A stretch of 64,000 nt of DNA from Prunus persica (GCF_000346465.2 NC_034013.1:17109624-17173623); one strand, 5' to 3'; counted from the stretch's first letter, positions 20,171 to 35,100 are shown. Notes: generated by a model from the letters alone, not told the origin. Translations and numbers: made by a program.

Positions 20171-23100
20171 TTAAATGTTTATGGTGGCTTCCCAAAGCCT
20201 AAGAAGTCCATTACGACCGCCGCTGCATATCCTTTTCCTCTCAAGGTCCGTAGCAATACATCGTACCTGGATAGCACAAGGTAGTGAGTAAAACAGGGGA
20301 AACAAATATCCTTTAACAAGCAGATGCATACAGAACGGTAAAAGAAAATTATTATTATATCCAGAGAGAGCATGTTTTCTTGAAGGAATAAAATGGTTAG
20401 GATTAGTGCATACCACAGCAACTGTTCTTTGTGGTGTTCGGTATAGTTGCCACCCCGCCATTTTTGTTCCTGTGCTAGAGAAGCTACCAAGTCTCTCTTG
20501 AGGCCGATGGAAAAGAGACATTGAATTATCAGCAGCTCCAATTCCTAACCAGTGTTCTGCAGCGTTGATTGACAATATAGCAGCGGTATGAACAGTAACA
20601 TTTTTCACACATCTTATACCTCCTGCATAAAAGCAACAGAAGCAATGGTAAATGCTTACTTTTCATTGAAGAATGGCAGTAATTTGAAGGGAAACTTAAA
20701 TCATTTCTACAAACTCTGATATAATTATTTGATTTATTACAAAAAATCTTGTAGAAACCAACCAACATTATATTTTACTAGTCTCTGTTTCTTATCACAG
20801 AAAAAGAACCTAGAAATAATAATAGTTGAACATGAAAGAATGAAAAATAAAAATTCTAGAGTCGAGATAAAATGCTATTACCCTCCACATTTTCCCAAAA
20901 GCGGAGTAGCCCATCAGTTGAACCTGGAACAGAAATCACATGTTATAATTCCAATAGTTTTATTGGCGCATGTGTAAAAGCATTGCGACCAAAAATCTTT
21001 GGAGAAGTCTAGGAAAAATAACAGAGCAAATAGAATAGGAGTGCCAACCTGTAATTATTCCTTTGTCAAGTGTGGAATATTCAACACTTAATATTGGGCC
21101 AGCATGGCATGCTAGAACAGCATCACATGTTCCTCGGGAAACAGACCACATTCTTGCGGTCCAATCATCACTACCAGTAACAACTGTGTCCCCCACCATT
21201 CTAATCGACCTGCATGATTGACATATAAAATACATGGCAAATTTAATATTTATCAAAAAAATACATGGCTACTTAAAAATTATCAACAAAATACATAAAA
21301 GAAAAGCTATGCTCCTTTAGCTCACCGAATCCATTTTGTGTGCCCTACAAGCTTGTGCATTGCCTTTCCCGCACGAATGTCCCAGGTGTTTGCAATGCTG
21401 ATAATCCATGAACTCAGAGGATTAATTTCTAGGCATTAGTTGAATAAATTTTTCATAATGAAGCATGCTTAATCGAGTTTCAATAGACATACGCATCTCG
21501 ACCAGCAGCAGCTAAAATTCCTGTGGAGTCATCATATTCCATGCATAGAACGGCACTAGAGCAACGACCAACAGTTGCCACACAAGTGTCAGTTCTAACA
21601 TCCCACATCTTTACAGTTCCATCATGAGCAGCAGTTAGGACACGCTCACCAGACAGCATGCGCGCACAGCTAACCTACAAGGATGGACAATAGGAAGTAA
21701 AGTTCAATACGTACTCTACATCAAGGGTGAGATATTTAATTTCGATGGAAAGATTGGTCATTATTGTGTGACTATTACCACATTATAATATAACAACTAA
21801 GCGTTTGATTTTCCATTGTCCGGTAACTAGTCAACATAATAAGCAAAGTGAGTAAGCTCACCGGTGCATCATGGCCTTTCAACTCTTCTAGAAGCTGAGT
21901 AGTTTGCTTATCCCATACTAAAACAGAATGATCATCTGATCCAGATACTACCTTTCCTCGATCAGAACTTATTGCACGGACAGCTCTGTAACAAGGCCCA
22001 AAAGGACATGAGAGGAAGGACACTGAGCTATGTTGAATTAGTCATTATGACAAAGCATACTGCCACATAAAACCAAGTGTAGTAGGGCACATTGGATTTG
22101 ATAAATGTACCCTGTATGTATTGACATGCAATAAAAGCCAACCAATTTTTTATTTTTATTTTTTAAAAAAAATTAGTAATACTATAGTAGATTTTAAATT
22201 TTAACAAAAGTATAGTCAACTAGTAATTGAAACAAAACAAAATAATGATGATAATGATGATAGTAAGAACAATAGTAACAGTAGAAAACAACAAAACCTT
22301 GTGTGTCCCTTCAAGGTTGCCCGAAGTTCATTACCACGAAAGCTAGGATCCCAGATCTTAACCTGAAAGATTGCTGAAAAGAATTAATATACCCCTTCAG
22401 AGGGAAGACTCTTGTGCAATGGAATTATATGGTAGATATGCAGAGCTCACCGTGCAGTCTGTGCTTCCACTGATGAAGAAACCAGCATCTTCGCGGTCAC
22501 CCACAAGATCCCAAACCTCTCTCCTCGTTACACAATGTAAAGCAGTAACCGAGCCACTATGACCTCTAAGTACACGCACATTGGTTTGAGTTTTCTTCTG
22601 CCCAGCAGCTGATAAATCTCGTTTACGAGGAGTCCCATTTTCATTTGTAGCTTAATGAACAGAAATTATGGTGATGTAGAGGCAGATTATAAAAAATCAA
22701 ACATAACGTGCAAGAGCCTAATCTTAGCAACAGATTTACCTGAAGAGCCACCATCAGAGGTCCACTTACGAACACGACTGAAAGAGGTGGATCTGGATGC
22801 AGTATCCCTGCTAAACATGCTCTGAACCCAGCTCCTTCCAACACCAGAAGCCTCAGCAGGCTGCTGATCCTCAACTGTGTTATCTTTTGAATGTGGAGAT
22901 GCTAATCCATGAGACAACATGGATTGAGGCTTGACAGCAGTGATTCCCCAATAACCAATGCGTAGTTGCACAACATGCGACAAGAACCCTCTCAGCTGTA
23001 TCTGAAAATACATAATTAAGGAATATCATCAGCAATGAATCGAAGAATCAAAGGACACTTCAGCTGCATGCATACAGAAGACAGAACCAACAGATGAGCC

Positions 23101-26100
23101 CCTAAATTATCTAGCCAAGATAAAAATATCCAGTTGGAAATTCTAATCACATACAGAAAAGAAAACAAGGATAACATTATGACCTTAAGTAGAACTGTAT
23201 AAACTGAAAGAAAGAAACAAGTTACTTACAAATTGTGTGTATCCAATGTTGTTCTTCTCTCCTATTGTTTCAATCGTGTACCAAGCATCAGTATCAGGAA
23301 GGCCCAATCCAGCCTTATGTTGATAAAAGACAAACTCATAATCAAACTAATGAAAACAAATGTAAAAGTTGAGAAGAGCCAGGAAAAGTGTAAAGATAAA
23401 AGAAGAAACAGCACCATGTGTGATTCCACAAATTTTAGCTGTGCAGTCACCAGAGAAGCATAGTTGGCCGACCTGATGAAAAAATGGAAACAAACATTAA
23501 TGGTGCAATAGAAGTTTCTCATTTATTGTGTACCAAGCACAAGACTATCAATATTTTTGTACAATAATTTGGATGAAAAGAAAAGATACAATGTACAAGT
23601 ATTATCATCAACTTCAATGGTCGGGTATAGATACTACTGTCAGTATTCTTGGTAGGTGGATGCTTGGTTCTCCAAATAAAATACACCCGGATGGGGCAGG
23701 CTAACATCCCCATAATCATATAATCACTATACTTGCATTCGTAGCACAAGTGTGCACTCAATACAACCAACAACTCAAAATTGAGCATTATGTTAAATAC
23801 AGGTCATGCTACTGTATACACTCAAAGTTGAGCAGAAGTGCGCACTAAATGCATCCAACAACTCAAAATTGAGCATTATGCAGAATACAGGTCATGGTAC
23901 AATATAAGGCCTTGCACACAGGGGATTTTGCTTAAATAAAGTAAAGGAAACATGGACATCAAAGCAGGATATACTCATTGTTGCTACTAAAACTTTGAAG
24001 TAGGTTTACCAGTTTCATACTCAAGGTTACTATTTAAGTATGCGGTACAAGGCTTATACCATAGGAAACCCCTAACCAAACACCCAGAAAAAGGGAATGT
24101 AATGTAACAGATGAATTCAGTAGACCATAAAATCAAAGGCGGGATTAAGTAGATTTATCTAACAAGTAAAAACAAAAAAACAAAAAAAGAAGATAAATTG
24201 GCTGAATTCTTACTTGTTTGCAGACCTCTCCATTAGATAGTCAAAGTACCCTTCCCAAAAGCTGCAAAATCATAAACATACATAAAAATTTCATTTGTGA
24301 TTTTTGTTGGATAAAAACTTATAGATAGAGAAAGAAGTAATACAGAGAGTGAACCAGCAAGTTCACTTTGTAAACCAACCAGGTATGAAAAATGTATTAA
24401 AAACGCAATTTAACATAAAGAAAGAGAAAAGAGCCACTATGGAACGGGAAAAGAATAGGAACTACAACACAAATGTCGAAAAGCTTAGAGTTTAGTTAAA
24501 GCAGGCTACAAACAAGAAAAATGAAAGTAAGTTGCAGATAGGGAAGTTTGGAATAGCTTAGGTTCAAGTACTGCAAGTATGTTACTTATCAATAAACTCC
24601 AAAATATCATCTGGTTTTCTTTATTACTTTCTAATATCCACATTGTCCTTGTGGCTCCGAAGTTCAAAGGAGACTGGAAATGCAATGATTTATTACACTT
24701 TGCACTGGTCTAGATTTAGAGTTTGACTCTGCATCTGATTGACACATTGCATAGACCCCCTACTTCCACTACTGAAAATTGACCTAAGTTCAAATTTTAC
24801 AGAGCAGAAGAGAAAAATAGCGGCGTGATAGCTCAATGAGAAGAACCAATAACTGTTTGCAAGGGAAAAGTGAACATCAGAATCAATTGATGCTCAAAAC
24901 TGAGGTGTAAATGAGTTCCAAGCACATACCGTAATTCCTCCCAGATGGACAAAGATATAAGATGGCGCTGAATGTAGTCAGCAACATTATTTGCATCCTT
25001 CTTATACATTTCAGCAGATACTTCAAGGGCATCCCTGATGGTCAACAAATCATTTCGGGAAGTTGCACGACTGATAGCTGTTTTAAGCTGAATGTAAATA
25101 CAAGTTAATGTTGAAAATAATAAATAATAAAAAACAGATTATCACAAAATACATGTTGTGTATAAAGTATTAGCCTAATGATAACTCTGGAATGCAAGCC
25201 AATAAGCAACATAGTCAATGAGTGTTCGTTTGTGTGCTTGTGTGTTTATCCCCTGAAACCATGAACTAGTTTATAAGAAAATGTTTTGTTTTTTGCGGGA
25301 TTACAAAAACCATAATAATGCTAAAAATTGAACCCAGGAAAATACAAAGTTCAACAAAACAGATTTTGAAGTTCCAAAATCTTAACAATTCGTTGTTATT
25401 ACTAAATTAGATTTATCTTCCGAAGAAAATTGAGTTTGTTTTTGCATACCAATTCCTTCACAGCAAGAAATTGTTCTTCAGTCAACTGACAGTGCCATCC
25501 CTGATTTATGTGCTCCCTTATACATTCAATGAACCCACTGCCACCAATCCCCTCTGCATCAGATTCAATTAAAGCTGCAAAGCCAATATAGTAATGTTTG
25601 TTAATTAACAGGCCCTTTGAGCTGCGAAGCAGATTAGATTTCCAAGAAATAGACATCAGACTTCCGCCTTGTCATAATACATGTGAGAGTTGAACACTCA
25701 AACAGCCATACCAAGGATTGTGCCATATTCAAATGACGAAAGAGGATCATCAGTGGGTCCCAATTTCAGAAGACGAAGCCACAGACCCTGGTCATCAACC
25801 ACAATCACAAAAACACACATATTTATTAACCAGCATGGTCATTCAATATTCAAAGGTTATATGGTCAATAGTTTTTCACAGAAAAAAAAAGAGAAGAGTA
25901 AACTCCAAAAACTGATAATTTGGCATGATTATTAAGATATCCATGAATTTCTTTTAAATTAGTAAAATGATCATAACCAATTTCTTTTAAACTTAATAAC
26001 ATATTGATCAAGTAATGGAATATCATGCACTATAAACGGCCAACAAAAATTTGCAAAAAATTGTACCTGCAACTTAACTTTTATGTCCAAAACCATGCAC

Positions 26101-28374
26101 TCCCTTTCCGCCTGAATGACCAATGTTTCATAAAGTTAAGGAAAGATTAAAGTAGAATTACAACTACAGGGAATCATGTTGGAGTACAGAACTTACAGCC
26201 CTCTCCAATGGAGTTAGAGTTTCTGATTTGGAGTCTTTACCCACTAGGACAGAAGGTGAGCTGAGAGAGAAACAAGAAAAGACAAGAAAGATGAGAAACT
26301 GTATGAAGATGTGTTATAATTAGTCTTCAACTCTACTGAACAAGATAATGTCATCATATCCCCTACAACTCAATCTAATAATATATATTGCCACCATCTT
26401 TTATCATAGATGAAAGCCTACAGGCAAAGCAAATATACAAAATCTGATTGAATTTATTGTATAACCAACTCACGAATTGGTAGAAAACCATATTTTAGTC
26501 TCTCAATGCAAGTAGAATTTGTCTCCAATAGTTTTCAGGTATTTTAAAATTCTCACTTCTGTTACATATATGAAGCATGTTTATTTCCAGATTGACTGTA
26601 AATTACAAACATGAACAAGATTTCATTTTCATCTGCAACAAATTGCCATGTATATATACCTAGAGGATAATCCACTTGCTGCAGCAAGGATCTGCCTCCT
26701 CTTTTCTTCTTGCTCTTCTGTCCTAATGTTTGAGGGAAACCTATCATATGTGTATTTGGCACCTGATCCTAAAATCCACGGAAAATGAGGAAAATGAACA
26801 CCATATCAAGCTTAATATCTGTAATATCTTCTTCTGTTGACATAATTTTCAATCTTAAATAAACAGCAAATCAAATTCACCTGATGCTCCCACATCCGTA
26901 TCTGCAATTGTTATAATCTCAGGCTCTACCAAATTTGATGGAAGAATTGAAATAGGATTTTGGCTTCTTCTAATTGCATCTTGTAACTTGTCAAGTAGGT
27001 TATTAGTGTTTTCTTCAGAACCTAATCCTCTTTCCAGATAATCCATGAAACCATGGGAATCCAGGAACTGTGTTAACTGTAAATACCAACAAAGAAATCA
27101 GTATAACACTAAGAGCCTAGGACAAGATATTTCATGAAATGAAGATTAAAATGATATTAAAAGAAAAAAAACGTAGTTGATATAAACCAACAACAACACA
27201 CAAACACACATATTTGACTGGTTTGCTTGAAACTCTGCAATATGTAGAGTAACAATAAGAATAATCATCACAACAATTACAATCATAACTACATTAGTCA
27301 TACCAATTACCATAATTATGACTATTGCAATTATATCTACCCATAATTACTAAATGTGAGTTGATCTCAAAGATAATGATGGGTGCAATGCAATGAAAAT
27401 AAATACCATGGGTTCTGGTGGTTGGCCAGTTGACCGGGACCGCATCGTCAAGAATGCTTGAGTGTTGAAGACATGAGTAGCAGTAACTTCCTTGGGGAAA
27501 AGAAAAAAAAAAAAACAATTCCACCAAATAAAATTTAGAGGAATCTACAGAGACAAATGAATAGACCAATTCACACGACATCAAATTAGATTAAAGTTTC
27601 ATACTATGAAGTTTCGGTAGCCACTTAAAAGTGATGCAAAGAACTTTAAGAACACTAACCTGCACATGAAATCAAGTGCAAAGAATATGTGTGAATACTT
27701 AACACTCTCCAAAAAGTAAGGCTTCAGAAACAACTAACAAGCCATTAGCTCAGAGGGAAGACATAAAGCCTAATTACCAACTGGTTAGCATATCTAAGGT
27801 TATTGCATAGCTTCAAGACCTCTCCAATATTAAATTTTGAACTTTAAGTAAAAGAAAAGAAGTGAATAACAATGACTACACTGGTGTTTGTTGGAGTATT
27901 ATGAAAACCTATAATCTGCAATGTTGGCCACAAAATTTAAAATCAATCAAGGCAAAATTGCCCTTTCAGTCTTTTACCACAAAAGTGGAACCCCTGCAAT
28001 TATTACGCTATATTTCGCTTGGCACCAGAGTATCACCTAAGTTGAAGGTCGTGATCCTCTCCCCAAGGTTTGTTGCCACCTTTAGGATATTGCTCAGGCA
28101 AACTATATAAACCATCCTTCATCTGATCTATCCCCACAACATTGGGATGCAATAACTTTGTTATCTCCCCACGCAAATCTCCTAATTCTGGCTCTGGGAT
28201 AGGAGGTATATCTTCCGTTGTTGTGATACGATTACACTCAAGGTCAACAACAACTACCTAGAACCACAAGGGGAAGGCAAGAAAACAGATATTACATCAG
28301 TAACTTTCTTACATGCTACAAAATTTCATCATGATTTTGCAATCTTTTGGAAAACATGAAAGAAGAAGTCACAG

Positions 28375-28406
<32 letters not shown>

Positions 28407-30905
28407 AGTAAGAATAGAGAGCTATACGAGATATGCAACATTGTAAAGAATATAAAACCCAAGCCCTAAGTAATTACATAGCATACAGCCATGAATTCCT
28501 GTGATAGGTACTTGACCAAATACAGGCAGAAAGAAGGGTCAGAATCAAATCCAAAGGTTTCCAAACATGTTGTTATTAGCAACGCTGTTGGGAACCTAAC
28601 AACCATAGAATAAACATAAAAGACCATGAGATATATTGTTCAACCAGCACATGTAAATTAATAACTATAAATTGACAAATGTGCAGTTTTTTTTTTTGGG
28701 TCATATAAAAGTGCAGTTTATGCAGAACAACTTACACCATCCATGGCCAGATTAGATGTATCAACGCCTGAATGAAGTCCCATCATATATGGCGTAGGTG
28801 CATCAATATAGTCTACGCCACTGAAAAAGAGTAGCGGAATGTAGACTTGCTTCCGCACAACAAACATGCACAGATTAGACAAGAGTCAAGTACAAGAAGC
28901 ATAAAAGATAATACTACTGCATTATTTATTCCATCTTTGAACAAAAAATTAGTTCTTTGAAAATGTTGGAATATAAATTTTTTTGCCACCATAATGAAAA
29001 AAACTAAATGAAGCACAAGGGTTACATATTTTATCTAGACCCATAAAAAGCAGGTCACAAAAGAACAAGTTTACCTGCCACCGAAAAGGATAAAGTAAAT
29101 GGCATATGGCTTCTGATACAAGGGTTAAAATTGAATATCTGCCAAAAAAAGGACGGATTATCTAAAGGATGCACAAATACACGGCATTAAATCGTTCAAA
29201 GTCAGCTGCTTACTTGTTTGATCGGAGCAAAATTCTCCTCTCAAGCAACACGGCTGTGAAAAATTTAATTAAGTTGTCAACATCTAGGCACTGTACCAAT
29301 GGCTGAAATGATATCTGCATTAAAGAAATATAGTCCGGTAATTAAGCAACCAGATCAATATTCAGCAAAAGGCAGAAGCATTCAACTAAAAAAGCAAGAA
29401 AACAATGAGGCTGTACATCAACATGGGGGAGCCCATCCTTTGGTGGAGCCTCCACAGAAAGCAGACAATTGTCAATAGCAAACAAAACTCGATCTTTTCC
29501 TGGAGTGGGCAAAGGTACAGTGGACACCAAAGATGCAATAACATCCCATAAGGGTTTGCTGTAAATTTTAAAGAAACATTTGGATTCTTACCACCATGAA
29601 TCTCCATAAAAAATACCATTAAAATTTACCAGCAGATGATACTTACCTACTTCCACCAGGGGAAAAACAAAGTGTAAATAATTCCTCTAGTGTATTCCTA
29701 AGTAAACGAAAGCTAGGCGACCGCGAAACTAGACAGATACATTTATCAGCAAATGAATTTGCAGGTATACAATAAGCTTCAGCAATATCCTCACTGACTG
29801 GATCTCGGAAAGCAATGCAACTAACATAAATTTTTGTCCCATCACCCTCTGCACAAAATTAGGAAAACACCCTTAGAAACAAACAATAAGACGTGGATAC
29901 ATGCACGCTTGCAAGAAAGTAACTGCACCTTTAGAAGCAACTAACTAGGAAATGATGATTAAAACCCAACATTCTAATGTTAAACAGAAAATAAATAGCT
30001 CTATCTAAAGCTTTGTTTAAACCTACTAATCAAGAAAAACCACTATATGATGGCTCCGATATCCTCTGAAGATTTGTGCGATCACAAATTTCACATAATC
30101 CTAAATGTACAAATGTGTGTAAAACCTGTGTCATCATTCTAGTTTCTAAGCAACAACACTAACTTGAAGAACTAGTCAATTTCCATATTTTCTTCTGCAA
30201 ATTTAATAGCGAGGGAAAACATATAGCTCTATCTAAAGCTTTGTTTAAACCTACTAATCAGGAAAAACCACCCGTATTAATGGCTCCGATATCCTCTGCA
30301 GCTTTGTGCTATCACAAATTTGCATAATCCTAAATGTACAAATGTGTGTAAAACTCTATGTGTTATCATTCTAGTTTCTAAGCGACAACACTAACTTGAC
30401 GGACTAGTCAAATTCTATATTTTCTTCTGCAAGTTTAATAACAAGGAAACACATTCTTGAAGAATGCATAGAGCAGAGTGTAGAGCTTAATAATAACTAC
30501 CAGTGAGAACAATGGGGTAGCTCCGTGGAATCGTGGAGGCGTCATTGGAATCATAGCCTGATGAATAGAACAAAACACCAGCTGGCAACACACACTGAAA
30601 CAGAAAACAATAAAAGCACACAATCATCCAGATCATTCATAAAGCGCAGCTAAAATTGAACGAAGAAATGGATTTCGGAAAACAAACAGAAGAAAAGCAG
30701 AAATAGAAAGCAGCGAAGACTGGTAACTTACGGTTGGGAGCTGAGGAGGTGGAGGAGGGTAGAGAGTGTGGTTTGGAGGAGGGTACTGGTCCAGAAGAGA
30801 CGGCATGTAATAAGTGCCAAACCCGTGGAAGCCTTTGCTACCGTCCAGGGTCCGAATCTCAGGTCCGATCCCGCACACCACTAAGTGCTCGAAGATCCGA
30901 GCCAT
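20171..30905 (-). CDS. SCD1: DENN domain and WD40 protein SCD1
   Basis: A gene of about 30 exons runs from ATG at 30905 (MARIFEHLVVCGIGPE) to the stop at 20171 (RLWEATINI). Clear exons include 30732-30905, 30501-30594, about 29646-29848, 29415-29573, 29210-29316, 28734-28846, 27607-27660, 27406-27488 and the WD40 exons between about 22600 and 20171. N-terminal exons carry the DENN module (VPLPTPGKDRVLFAID, SVEAPPKDGLP, GVDYIDAPTPYMMGLHS). Middle exons carry ALIESDAEGIGGSGFIE and ALEVSAEMYKKDANN. C-terminal exons carry WD40 repeats (SGSDDHSVLVWDKQTT, TGSDDWTARMWS). Segment order matches Arabidopsis STOMATAL CYTOKINESIS DEFECTIVE 1, which acts with SCD2 and RabE GTPases at the plasma membrane and cell plate in clathrin-linked traffic and cytokinesis. 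Genes with this domain order are usually single-copy, so orthology is likely. No lesions were seen in the exons I read. Confidence 0.93.
23747..23897. repeat. Tandem duplication in SCD1 intron
   Basis: Two copies of about 62 bp (23747-23809 and 23836-23897) share CCAACAACTCAAAATTGAGC and AATACAGGTCATG. The repeat includes a small palindrome, CTCAAAATTGAG. Intronic. Confidence 0.8.
28375..28404. repeat. A30 homopolymer in SCD1 intron
   Basis: Thirty consecutive A on the plus strand (T on the gene's sense strand). It could be the tail of an old retroposed sequence, but no body or target duplication was recognised. Confidence 0.9.
29994..30452. repeat. About 228-bp tandem duplication in SCD1 intron
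   Basis: Units 29994-30222 and 30223-30452 are about 88 percent alike by eye, sharing ATAGCTCTATCTAAAGCTTT, ATGGCTCCGATATCCTCTG and ATGTACAAATGTGTGTAAAA in order. Intronic. Confidence 0.85.
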
Positions 30906-32122
30906 TGGTCAATGGTCCTCTCTCCCTCTCTCTCACAAACACACAGAGAGATTGATTTGAGAGAGAGCGAGCAGGAGGCTGAGATCTGGTTCAGTGGATA
31001 GAAAATGAAGGACAAGTTGAGATCAATTCAGCCTCTGACTGAAGCTCGTTCTATGACAAGAGGCAGGGGCAGGGGCTGCTTTGGATTTCAATCATTCGTT
31101 TCCTGGTTGAAACATGAGTGTTGTTTATGATTCATAATCATAATTTCATAAATGTGTTTCTTCCGCAAGGGAAATAGAATCTCTCAAATCGCCCCAGTTT
31201 AGTTTATATATAACCACTGTAATTTCCATTGATGAAGATTTACTGTTATGCTTTGTTATCACCTTTCAATCTCCATGCCACTTTTGTTGAGAAAATAAAT
31301 CTGCAATGCCAGTTTCATTAAACGATCGAAAGAAAAATATATATATTTATGTAAATTACTAAGTTCTGTTTTCCTTCTTTGTAATTATTTTGTTACATGC
31401 CAAATTTAAATTTTATGAGAAACTTGGTACCTTAATTCAAGAAGATAAAGATATTCAAAAGAAATACATTACAATTTTACTCCTTTACATGGAAATAAAT
31501 TGTTATTTTGTATGTTTTTTTGTGCACAGTGTTATTAGTTTTTTTTAGTACAATTGATAGTTTAAAAATTATTGGAAGGGGGATTTTTCACATACACAAT
31601 TATAATGCCGTATGAATTAAAACCTGAGATCCCAGCAAATCAAGACTATTTTCAACTAGACTAGACCTCGTTGGCTACTAACTATATTTTTTATTTTTTT
31701 ATATTGACATGGTGTTACAACTCACTAGTTAGGTTCTTTGAAAAACAAAAAAAATGTCATTCCATAATCGAGATCAAGTAAAAAGCAAAAGGCTAGCAAT
31801 GAGGGTGTGCAATTGGTATCACCTCACGCAATTTTCATAATTGTGCGTCAAAGTTGGTTTGCTACTTAAAAATCTCAAGACGGGCCAAAATTTTGCGTGT
31901 GGGGCTGTCCAAATCTAAAGGCGGGCCATGTGAACAGATGTGTATTGACCCCATCTTGTGTACTTGGGTCCACTTAAACTCAGCCGTTGAATCTGTCTGG
32001 ATGAGATCCAACGGCTAATTGTAAAAAGAGTGGTGGGGGACGGCTGGAACTGTATAAATAAATATCAAACACCTTGTATGAGTAGAGCAAATGCCCCATC
32101 TCTCAATGCACAGAAAGCTAGA
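30906..32122. other. Divergent intergenic region, SCD1 and CYP736A copy 1 promoters
   Basis: The first 60 bp contain a CT/GA-rich leader of SCD1. The P450 side has an inverted CCGTTG pair (31982-32016) and a TATAAATA box at 32053-32060, 63 bp before the P450 ATG. No gene in between. Confidence 0.6.
31982..32016. promoter_or_regulatory. Inverted MYB-type dyad upstream of P450 copy 1
   Basis: AGCCGTTGAATC and GATCCAACGGCT face each other across 11 bases. CCGTTG fits the plant MYB core CNGTTR. The same arrangement is present upstream of P450 copy 2 but not copy 3. It lies 37 bp before the TATA box. Regulatory use is inference. Confidence 0.45.
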
Positions 32123-35100
32123 ATGAGTCCAACAATAATAGCCATCCTTCTGGTCTTTCTCACCTTCCTCTGCTCTCTCATCCACACCATAATCACTGCC
32201 TCCTCCTCAAGGCCAAAACTGCCTCCTGGGCCTCGGGCACTGCCAATCATTGGCAATCTTCACATGCTAGGCAACCTCCCACACCGCAGCCTCCAACACT
32301 TGGCCAAAAAATATGGCCCCATCATGTCCATGCGCCTAGGCAACACACCCGCCATAGTGGTCTCCTCCCCCACAGCTGCAGAGCTTTTCTTGAAAACCCA
32401 TGACACCATTTTTGCCAGCCGCCCCAAAGTTCAAGCCTCCGAGTACATGTCCTACGGCACAAAGGGCATGGCCTTCACTGAATATGGTCCATACTGGCGG
32501 CATATTAGGAAGCTCTGCACTCTGCAGCTGCTTTGTCCATCAAAGATTGAGGGTTTTGCTCCACTGAGAAGGGAGGAGGTGGGGTTGTTTATTCAGTCGC
32601 TGAAGAAAGCCGCGGCAGCGGGTGAAATGGTGGATCTTAGTGAGAAGGTTGGTGGGCTTGTTGAGGACATAACATATAGGATGGTTTTGGGGAGTAAAAA
32701 TGATGATATGTTTGATCTCAAGGGGACTATTGAGGAAGCTCTGTTCTTGTCAGGGGCATTCAATATTGGTGATTACATGCCTTTCCTCAGTCCACTTGAT
32801 CTTCAGGTATGCTTTACATATCCTTACCAAACTTAATTATTATTATAATGCACTGTTAGATTATATATCATTAGTGTCAACAAAGTAAAGACAAATTTCA
32901 GGACTTTTTCATTTACTAATTGTCAATTCTCAACGCGTTGCTTTTGGAATGAGCTCACTCTCGTCGCTAGGGGTGGGCGCGGTCCGGTTCGGTCCGGTTC
33001 TCACCTCAAACCGGAACCGAAATCGGTATTATTTAATCGGTCCGGTTCGGTCCGGTTTAGGCAAAAAAATTTCGAAACCGGCCGGTTCGGTTCTAACCGG
33101 TTCCGGTCCGGTTCTGACCGGTTCCGGTTTTGAACCGGATTATTAATTTATTATTTTTTTAAATTTTTTTTTTTAAAAAAAATTTAAAATTTTTTTAATA
33201 AAAAAATTATAATAAATAACTTATTTTTTTAGCTTAAAAATGAACAAATAATCCAATTCATACATTTAGAAATTTTTTGAAGTTGAACTTGGAAAATTAG
33301 TGATTATAGAAGTTAAAAAATGGCATTAGATTTTAAAATTTTGTAAAAATATAAATATAAAATATATGACCGGTCCGGTTCGGTCCGGTCCGGTGCGGAG
33401 AGATGTAAAACCAGAACCGGAACCGGTTGAAACCGGTTCGGTCCGGTTCCGGTCCGGTTTGTTGACTTTTTTGGTCAACCGGTTTTTTTTCCGGTTTTTT
33501 TTCACCGGTTCGGTTCGGTGTTCCGGTTTTCCGGTCCCGATGCCCACCCCTACTCGTCGCCATTTTCCTGTACACACATGCACCCAAAATCACAAATAAT
33601 ATGAAAAAATGAAAGATTGGCGATATCCTTCTCACATTATATTAATTATTTTCGTTAATGGCAAGGTTATTATGCATATGGCTCCAATCAGGTTTGGCCG
33701 GCCGGCCAGTTAGTATTCATATTATAATATGTAAAAGATATATATGATGAAAATTATATACGGCCAGGTAGTGTAATGATGAGCTCCAGTTTCTACATGG
33801 CGTAAGCAATTGAGAAATGCTTTGAAACCCATACTGGCTTTGTAATTTTTGATGAAAATTATGTGTCAGTTTTTTCACATAGCTATGTTGATGCCATTCT
33901 TAGTTAAGGAATTTGCATGAGTTGGAGAGTCACATGATAATTAGTGGAGGAGACTTATACCATTGTGAGTTTTTGAGCCTCTGCATTTTCTTTTGAGGGA
34001 AGTATGCTACCTCCATATGTTTTCTTGACCTCTTTGATTGTTGTTGTGATCTCATTATGCTTCGTTTTCGTCAAGTACTGAAAACAACATTTGAATTTGG
34101 GCACATTGTGTTTTCTAATAGTCAGAAAGTGTGTTACTGCTCTGAGGATAAACTATAGGAAGTTGCTGTTCAACTGTTGTAGGTTTTTTGTGCAGTTAGT
34201 TTTTTTTTTTCTTCTATGTTTCGCTCGAGGACTAGCAATTTTAATGTATCATTGATCCTAAGAAATATTATATATCTTAACCGTATCTTCCTATCATATA
34301 GGGATTAGCCAAGCGCATGAAGAGAATTAGCAAGACAATTGACCAACTTTTCGAAAAGATAATTGGGGAACATGAACAAGTTTCTAAGAGCGGGCAAGTA
34401 CAAGACCATAGTCACAAGGACTTTGTGGACGTGCTGCTTTCATTGATACACCAACCATTAAATCCCAACGATGAGCAGGTCTACATGATGGAACGAACAA
34501 ATGTGAAAGCCATCTTACTAGACATGATTTCGGGTGCCTTCGATACTTCAGCTACCGCCATAGTTTGGACCCTTGCGGAGCTCTTGAGGCATCCCAGGGT
34601 AATGAAGCATCTCCAGGGAGAGATCCAGAGTGTGATTGGAACGGACCGAATGGTGGAAGAGAGTGACTTACCGAAGTTGGGTTACTTGAGCATGGTGGTC
34701 AAGGAGAGCTTGAGGCTGCACCCAGTTGCACCATTTCTAATCCCACATGAATCCATGGAGGACATTACAGTTGAAGGATTCGACGTACCCAAGAAATCGA
34801 GAATCTTTATAAACACTTGGGCCATTGGGAGAGATCCTAAAGTATGGTCAGAAAATGTGGAGGAATTTTACCCTGAAAGGTTCATTGATGGCAATATTGA
34901 TCTTCGAGGGCATGATTTCCAGCTTCTACCATTTGGGTCTGGTCGAAGAGGGTGTCCTGCTATGCAACTAGGCCTAATCACAGTTCGTCTGGCTCTAGCA
35001 AACTTGGTCCACTGCTTTAACTGGGAGCTCCCAAGTGGCCTGAAACCTGAAGATTTGGACATGACTGAGAAATTCGGATTATCGCTGTCAAAAGCCAAAC

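Noticed and set aside
27738..27800. TTAGCTCAGAGGGAAGA, tRNA D-arm-like, in SCD1 intron
   Set aside because: No matching anticodon or T-arm in the following bases.
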